Positions 12,425-17,085 of a DNA stretch of 17,085 nt are shown piece after piece. The translations under genes were made by a program, and so were the position numbers. Source of the stretch: Verrucomicrobiaceae bacterium UBA7681 (GTDB lineage: Bacteria > Verrucomicrobiota > Verrucomicrobiia > Verrucomicrobiales > Verrucomicrobiaceae); assembly GCA_002482965.1 (NCBI GenBank), contig DLGZ01000054.1, positions 172,371 to 189,455 on the forward strand. Reading direction: 5' to 3'. A model generated the notes under the pieces. It worked only from the letters and a program-made list of their open reading frames with translations, made no database searches and was not told the origin of the DNA. How positions within the stretch are numbered: the stretch's first letter is position 1; each line of letters starts with the position of its first letter.

Positions 12425-13615
12425 ATGCTCCGCCTCGCTCTGAAAATGCTGTTTGGTGACACGGCGAAGTACCTGATGCTGGTGGCAGGTCTCGCGGTGG
12501 CGACGTTTTTGATGACACAGCAAACGGCGGTGTTTTGCGGGCTGATGAGCTGGACGAAATCGACGCTTAAAAACGTTCCGGCACCGATCTGGGTGGTGGA
12601 GGAAAAGGTGGAGCAGGTCAATGAGACGAATCCGCTGCTGGACACGGATGTGGCGCGTGTGCGCAGCGTGAGCAGCGTGGCCTGGGCCGCACCGATCTAC
12701 GCAGGCATCCAGCGTGTGCGGCTGGAAAACGGGAACTTCAAGATGATCCAGCTCATCGGAATTGATGCCAATACGCTGGCGGGAGCGCCGGCGAAGATGC
12801 TGGAAGGTGATCTGATGAAACTGCGGCTGCCGCATTCGGTGATCATTGATGATCTGGGTGTCACACGTCTGGCGCCGAAACGCGGTGACAAGGTGAAAGT
12901 CGGCGACATGTTTGAGCTCAATGATCAGGAAGCGCGCGTGGTGGGCATCGCCGATGCAGCGATGTCCTTCACCGGCGGCCCGTATGTCTGGACTACCTAT
13001 GAGCGAGCGCTGCAGTATGTACCGTCCCAGCGCAAGATGCTGCAAGCGGTGATCTGCGCCCCACGAGAAGGTGTGAGCCTGGAGCAGGCGGTGGCGGACA
13101 TTCAGCGTGTGACGGGCCTGAAGGCGTTCGTGAACCGCGAAGCAAGCTTTGGCGAGTTCTGGGCGCAACGCGGCGGTGGAAAGACGGACAACTTCAATAT
13201 CTCGACCGTGTGGTGGTATGTGAAGAATACGGGCATTCCGATTTCATTCGGCACCACGGTCATCATCGGCCTGCTGGTGGGCATGGCTGTGAGCTGCCAG
13301 ACGTTTTACTCGTTCGTGCTGGAGAACATGCGGCATCTCGGCGCGCTGAAAGCCATGGGCGCGTCGAATGGCACGCTGTGCATGATGCTTATTGCGCAGG
13401 CATTCACCGTCGGCATCATTGGTTACGGCATTGGATTGCTCGGCACAGCGGGATTCGCCATGGGGGCAATGAAGAATGAACAGCCACCTTTTTACATGCC
13501 GCAGTTTGTCCCGTTTGCCGCGCTTACTGTGGTGTTGGGGATCTGCACGCTGGCGGCGCTGATGGGCATCTGGCGCGTGAGCAAGCTGGAGCCGGCGATG
13601 GTGTTTAGGAGTTGA
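12425..13615 (+). CDS. ABC transporter permease, FtsX/MacB (DevC-like) type
   Basis: Inner-membrane subunit of a MacB-type ABC system, 396 residues. Topology is typical: one N-terminal helix (about 17-40), a large extracytoplasmic domain (about 45-265, MacB periplasmic-core-like, with MLEGDL and GDKVKVGDMFEL), then three helices at about 271-298, 320-346 and 360-384. Between helices 2 and 3 lies ENMRHLGALKAMGASNGTL (300-318), the coupling segment characteristic of FtsX-type permeases, and the protein ends with WRVSKLEPAMVFRS, also typical. Such permeases need an ATPase partner and often a membrane-fusion protein; neither is next to it within the window. It follows the YidB-like gene by 40 nt. 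DevC-like heterocyst exporters and MacB are the closest families I know; the substrate cannot be inferred. Confidence 0.88.
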   Translation: MLRLALKMLFGDTAKYLMLVAGLAVATFLMTQQTAVFCGLMSWTKSTLKNVPAPIWVVEEKVEQVNETNPLLDTDVARVRSVSSVAWAAPIYAGIQRVRLENGNFKMIQLIGIDANTLAGAPAKMLEGDLMKLRLPHSVIIDDLGVTRLAPKRGDKVKVGDMFELNDQEARVVGIADAAMSFTGGPYVWTTYERALQYVPSQRKMLQAVICAPREGVSLEQAVADIQRVTGLKAFVNREASFGEFWAQRGGGKTDNFNISTVWWYVKNTGIPISFGTTVIIGLLVGMAVSCQTFYSFVLENMRHLGALKAMGASNGTLCMMLIAQAFTVGIIGYGIGLLGTAGFAMGAMKNEQPPFYMPQFVPFAALTVVLGICTLAALMGIWRVSKLEPAMVFRS

Positions 13616-13639
13616 GAAGTGGGGAGCTAAGTCAATTGA

Positions 13640-13695
13640 GAGGGGTGTCGCTTCGCTCACCCCCTCGCTAACGGCTTCGATGGCTACGCCATCGA
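13640..13695. repeat. Bimodular extragenic palindrome, copy B
   Basis: Module 1: GAGGGG (13640-13645) pairs with CCCCTC (13661-13666). After 10 nt comes module 2: TCGATGGC (13677-13684), loop TAC, GCCATCGA (13688-13695). Compared with copy A at 8651-8706, the second stem has a G-to-C change on the left arm matched by a C-to-G change on the right, so the pairing is kept. It lies in a 186-nt gap (13616-13801) with no gene, between two genes that converge here. Confidence 0.8.
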
Positions 13696-13778
13696 GATTC
13701 ATGGAGCGCATTGCCTCCCCCTGCACTGACGAGCTGAGGGGGGCCTTGAGGGTCTGGGATGATTGGAGAGCGCTGGCC

Positions 13779-13798
13779 GACAGACAGGAGTGTCTATC
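13779..13798 (-). terminator. Possible hairpin directly after the ABC exporter gene
   Basis: Read on the minus strand, GATAGACA-CTCC-TGTCTGTC forms an 8-bp stem with one G-T wobble, starting 3 nt after the ABC gene's stop codon. No T-run follows, so termination is only a possibility. Confidence 0.3.
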
Positions 13799-13801
13799 GT
13801 A

Positions 13802-15583
13802 CTACTCCAACTGCAGCTTGGCCAGGGAGCCGTAGAGGCTGCCGGGCTTGGCGACGAGTTCGTCGTGGGTGCCGCGTTCGAGGATGGCTCCGCTGGACAT
13901 GACGAGGATCTGGTCACAACGGCGCACGGTGCTGAGGCGGTGGGCGATGATGATGCTGGTGCGGTTTTCCATCAGCTTGTCGAGAGCGTCTTGCACGAGG
14001 CGTTCGCTTTCGGCATCGAGGCTGCTGGTGGCTTCATCGAGAATCAGGATGGCGGGATCGGCAAGAATGGCGCGTGCGATGGCGATGCGCTGGCGCTGAC
14101 CGCCGGAGAGCTGGGTGCCGCGATCTCCGACGAGCGTCTGATAGCCTTCGGTGAGACCTGCGATGAAATCATGGGCGTTGGCTTTTTTAGCGGCGCTGAT
14201 GATCTCCTCCTCGGTGGCCTCGGGCTTGCCGTAGGCGATGTTTTCTTTGATGCTGCCGCCAAACAAAAGGACCTCCTGAGGCACTAGGGCGAGATTGCGG
14301 CGAAGCGTGGTGAGGGACATGTCGCGAATCGGCTGGCCGTCGATGCGGATTTCGCCGGTGGTCGGATCATAGAAACGGAAGAGCAGAGACACGCTGGTAG
14401 ACTTGCCTGATCCGCTGGGCCCCACGAGAGCGATGCGCTGACCGGCCTTTGCCTGCAGATTGAAGTCGCGCAGTACCACGGCTTCAGGACGCGTGGGGTA
14501 GGCGAAGCTGACATCGTGCATGTCGATCTCTCCTTTGAAACGCAGCTTCGAGGCTCCGACGGTGTCATCCGGCTCGATTTGATCGCGCAGGATTTCACGC
14601 ACACGCTCGGTGGCTCCGAGAGAACGCTGGAGCTGGGTGATCAGTTCGGGAAATTGCACGAAGGAGGCTGCGATCATGCCGCTGAGGCCAGCAAACTGCG
14701 TCAGCTCCTCCTTGCCGATGCCGCCGTCGTTCAGCATGCGCATGGCGAACCACGTCACGAGGATCAAGGCTACGCTGAAGGCGAAGATGATGAAGGCGAT
14801 GAACGAAGCGCGTGGAATCGCCGCACGCAGTACGGTGCGCAGGTATTCGCTGAGGTTTTTGTCATAGCGGGCCAGTTCGTAGGCCTCATTGCGGAAGGCT
14901 TTCACGCTGACGATGCTTTGCAGGCTTTCATCCACCACGACCTGCGAGGAGGCGAGGTTATCCTGCGCGCGCTTGGTCAGCTTGCGGATGCGCGAGCCGA
15001 AAATGGCGATCATTACGATCACCACGGGGATGGTGCCCACCATGAACAGCGAGAGTTTCACCGACATGTTCAGGATCAGCACCAGACAGAGTGACAGCAT
15101 CACTGTGTGTCGGATCAGCATCGGGATCGTGACCACCAGCGTCTCGCGCATGGCCTCGACATCGTTGGCCAGGCGTGAGGCCAGTTCGCCGACGCGGCGC
15201 TGGTTCAGCGTCGTCATCGGCAGACGAATGATACGGCTGAAGGTGTCGAGCCGCAGGGCAGCGAGAGCGCGCTCGGAAGCTTTGGCAAAGAGCAGGATGC
15301 GGAAGAAGGCGATGACAGCCTGCACTGCCACGATGCCTACCAAAAACCAAGCACTGCGATTGAGTTCAGCCATCCACTCAGGTCCAGTGGCACCACCGAT
15401 ACCCCGCCCGGCCACGGCGGCCAGTTCTTTGATGAAGACGATTGTCATGCCGCCTGTGATCGCCAGCGCGATGAGCGCCGGGATGAAGACGTTGTAGTGC
15501 GGACGGAGGTAGGTCAGGAAAAAGCTCGCGTCTTTCCACGCCGCACGGTCCCACAGTTTTTTACTCGCTCGTTCTTCAGCCAT
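13802..15583 (-). CDS. ABC exporter half-transporter, MsbA-like (membrane domain fused to ATPase)
   Basis: An inner-membrane exporter of 593 residues working as a dimer, likely for lipids or hydrophobic compounds. The membrane domain (about 25-325) has six predicted helices, with NQRRVGELASRLANDVEAM (127-145), the usual first cytoplasmic coupling region of type IV exporters. The ATPase domain is complete: A-loop Tyr in FAYPTRPE (360-367), Walker A GPSGSGKS (388-395), Q-loop Q436, signature LSGGQ (492-496), Walker B ILILDE (512-517) with catalytic E517, D-loop SSLD (520-523) and switch His H548 in IIIAHRL. The start ATG at 15583-15581 lies 11 nt after the stop of the upstream minus-strand gene, which points to co-transcription. 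True MsbA function in lipopolysaccharide flipping is possible in this Gram-negative host, but the family includes many drug and peptide exporters. Confidence 0.93.
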   Translation of the reverse strand: MAEERASKKLWDRAAWKDASFFLTYLRPHYNVFIPALIALAITGGMTIVFIKELAAVAGRGIGGATGPEWMAELNRSAWFLVGIVAVQAVIAFFRILLFAKASERALAALRLDTFSRIIRLPMTTLNQRRVGELASRLANDVEAMRETLVVTIPMLIRHTVMLSLCLVLILNMSVKLSLFMVGTIPVVIVMIAIFGSRIRKLTKRAQDNLASSQVVVDESLQSIVSVKAFRNEAYELARYDKNLSEYLRTVLRAAIPRASFIAFIIFAFSVALILVTWFAMRMLNDGGIGKEELTQFAGLSGMIAASFVQFPELITQLQRSLGATERVREILRDQIEPDDTVGASKLRFKGEIDMHDVSFAYPTRPEAVVLRDFNLQAKAGQRIALVGPSGSGKSTSVSLLFRFYDPTTGEIRIDGQPIRDMSLTTLRRNLALVPQEVLLFGGSIKENIAYGKPEATEEEIISAAKKANAHDFIAGLTEGYQTLVGDRGTQLSGGQRQRIAIARAILADPAILILDEATSSLDAESERLVQDALDKLMENRTSIIIAHRLSTVRRCDQILVMSSGAILERGTHDELVAKPGSLYGSLAKLQLE

Positions 15584-15594
15584 GTTTGTTTTTT

Positions 15595-17085
15595 CTATTC
15601 CACGCGCACTGTCCAGCGCTGCGTGGGTTTGTCAGTCAATTCCAAGACGCTCAGGCTCTCGGCATCATCACCCTGACGCCTGCCGCGAGTGAGAAAATAG
15701 TCACGTCCGCCACCGTTGAGGCGCACGTTCAGGCCCATCTGGCTGTTGCCATTTCCCAAGGCCCATTCGTGGCGGTAGAGGTAGCTTCTCGGCAGTGTGA
15801 TCGTAAGTCTGCGGCCACCACCGGCGGAACTGCTGAGTGCGGCCTGGATTTCCTTCGCCTCAAAAATCCTCGCATAGCCGCTGCCAAAGGCCCAGGGTGC
15901 AATCGGATCGACCACAGCATCGCCATCCGCCGCTCTGCCGGTGATGCGAAGCGCTGCGGTGGAGCCCGGCATCAAGCGTTCGCCATAGCTGCGTGCGTCA
16001 ATGTTCAGCAGCAGCTCAAACGCTTTACCGGAAGAGTCGTCCGTGAGACTGACGCCAGTCAGATCGAGGGTTAAAAACAGCTTCAAGCCGTCAGCGTCCG
16101 CCCGCAGCGACACAGCGCTGGCCTGGCCGTCCGCCGCAGTCAAGGGCACTGATTCCTTGAGTCCCATGTTGCGTGTGATTTCAATGTCACGATCAAAGCT
16201 CTGCTTCACCCCATTGGAACTCAACGCCAGCTTCAAGGGCAGCACTCGGCGCAACGGCGTCTTCCCATCTGCCGGCAGTGGCAGAGCCAGCTTGAGAATC
16301 TCGGAACCGCTGGCATCCAGCGCGATCTTGCCAGCCTGAGCTTTCCCGCCCCAGTTCGACTCCCATGTGGCGGAGAGATTGGAACCGGTGCTGTTTTCGA
16401 TTTCGAGTTCAGGCGAAAACTGCGTTTCTTGATTGAATGCCGCACGCGCATTCCAGGTGATGCTGAACGGACGCAGCGGCACCACAATGTCCTCAATGCG
16501 CGATTGTTTGCCCGCGATCACGAGAACAGGCAGGCGCATTTCGCCATCTGTCAGCGGCAGATTGCGGGTATCAGTGATGGTGTAGGTCAATTTCACCGCC
16601 TGCTTCGCGCCAGCAGCCAGCTGGATTTCGGGATTCGCGTCCATGGGCTTTAATCCTGCGGGCACGAGAGGCAGCAGCGTCACGGCCAAGGGTTCGCGGC
16701 GAGTGTTGGCCAGTTCAAACTCCAATGTCAGCTGCCCCTGCCCCGCCAGCGTGGCCTTGGCTGCGCTGATCTGCCAGGGGACTGCGGGTGCGCCCTGCAT
16801 CACATCCTGGTACAAGATGCGCCCCATTTCCGCGTGCATGGGCGTCGTTGGTGTCATTACACCTTGGGAGGGAAGGAGGTTCAGGAGGCTTTGATACTCC
16901 TGCATCAGGGCCGGGAAGATTTGATCCGCCCCTTTAACACCAGGAGGAGTTTCCAGCAGCCGTGATAAATCACCCAGGTCCGAGAAAATGACATCTGCCT
17001 TGGCACTGGCCTCACGCAGCACGCTGGAGGGGCCGCGAGTGAGTGCCAGACTGGACTCCTCGGGGTCTGCCGCCTGCGGAATCGG
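15595..17085 (-). CDS. Unrecognised large protein, C-terminal 496 residues (N-terminus beyond the window)
   Basis: The frame is open to the right edge, so the true start lies outside. I do not recognise the family. The visible part runs from a helical region (residues about 25-95, with ASAKADVIFSDLGDLSRLL and MQEYQSLLNLL) into beta-rich sequence resembling stacked Ig-like domains: WQISAAKATLAGQGQLTLEF and PLAVTLLPLVPAGLKP read like a bacterial alpha-galactosidase/NPCBM-type or Ig fold. The last ~180 residues (LLNIDARSYGERLMPGSTAALRI, then LTITLPRSYLYRHEW) are reminiscent of CBM9-like or DOMON-like sugar- or haem-binding domains. These are impressions, not assignments. No cysteine pair, haem motif or membrane helix is visible. 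Its stop is 11 nt before the ABC exporter start, so both are probably one transcription unit. The C-rich plus strand here contrasts with most of the window. Confidence 0.7.
   Translation of the reverse strand, partial: PIPQAADPEESSLALTRGPSSVLREASAKADVIFSDLGDLSRLLETPPGVKGADQIFPALMQEYQSLLNLLPSQGVMTPTTPMHAEMGRILYQDVMQGAPAVPWQISAAKATLAGQGQLTLEFELANTRREPLAVTLLPLVPAGLKPMDANPEIQLAAGAKQAVKLTYTITDTRNLPLTDGEMRLPVLVIAGKQSRIEDIVVPLRPFSITWNARAAFNQETQFSPELEIENSTGSNLSATWESNWGGKAQAGKIALDASGSEILKLALPLPADGKTPLRRVLPLKLALSSNGVKQSFDRDIEITRNMGLKESVPLTAADGQASAVSLRADADGLKLFLTLDLTGVSLTDDSSGKAFELLLNIDARSYGERLMPGSTAALRITGRAADGDAVVDPIAPWAFGSGYARIFEAKEIQAALSSSAGGGRRLTITLPRSYLYRHEWALGNGNSQMGLNVRLNGGGRDYFLTRGRRQGDDAESLSVLELTDKPTQRWTVRVE

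Noticed and set aside
11656..12645. Upstream extension of the htpG frame on the minus strand
   Set aside because: The extra residues are not Hsp90-like and overlap the YidB-like and permease genes. The ATG at 11655 matches the family N-terminus.
1..17085. A defence, toxin-antitoxin or phage system
   Set aside because: All intact genes fit household, envelope or transport families; no nuclease, toxin, integrase or structural phage gene was seen.

Overview
The window looks like chromosomal DNA from a GC-rich, Gram-negative-type bacterium. My best guess is a verrucomicrobial (PVC-group) organism related to Prosthecobacter/Verrucomicrobium. That is inference from gene content: a very long secreted protein with a C-terminal haem-binding cytochrome domain of a type common in Verrucomicrobiota and Planctomycetota, a lipid A deacylase-like outer-membrane protein, and extragenic palindromes. 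None of the starts has a good Shine-Dalgarno sequence. No rRNA, tRNA, CRISPR array, transposase or phage gene was seen.

Layout. 1-1857 (minus): a D-2-hydroxyacid dehydrogenase followed by a PfkB sugar kinase resembling 2-keto-3-deoxygluconate kinase, cut by the window edge. 2052-3936 (plus): a PagL-type lipid A 3-O-deacylase and a secreted serine hydrolase of the beta-lactamase/penicillin-binding fold. 3943-5655 (minus): a ClC chloride transporter with CBS domains. 5796-8570 (plus): a 924-residue secreted propeller/cytochrome c protein. 8571-8893: a hairpin-rich intergenic stretch. 8894-9499 (minus): ruvA. 9500-9816: a second hairpin-rich stretch. 9817-11655 (minus): htpG. 11947-13615 (plus): a YidB/DUF937 protein and an FtsX-type permease. 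13616-13801: a third palindrome-bearing gap. 13802-17085 (minus): an unrecognised large protein (its N-terminus lies outside) followed 11 bp later by an MsbA-like ABC exporter.

Most genes are household or envelope functions: sugar-acid metabolism, outer-membrane lipid A trimming, ion exchange, Holliday-junction processing, chaperone, lipid or drug export. I do not see a defence system or a biosynthetic cluster. The most unusual signal is in the gaps. Three bimodular palindromes (8651-8706, 9670-9733, 13640-13695) share one geometry: a long-loop stem, a spacer of about 10 nt, then a 7-8 bp stem with a 3-nt loop. Two are homologous in sequence with a compensatory base-pair change, and the third keeps the shape with different sequence. 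They sit among further 3-nt-loop hairpins around ruvA. A second theme is composition: the plus strand is G-rich over C whichever way genes point, except in a few blocks (about 4450-5650, 6160-6835 inside the cytochrome gene, and about 15300 to the end) where the skew reverses.
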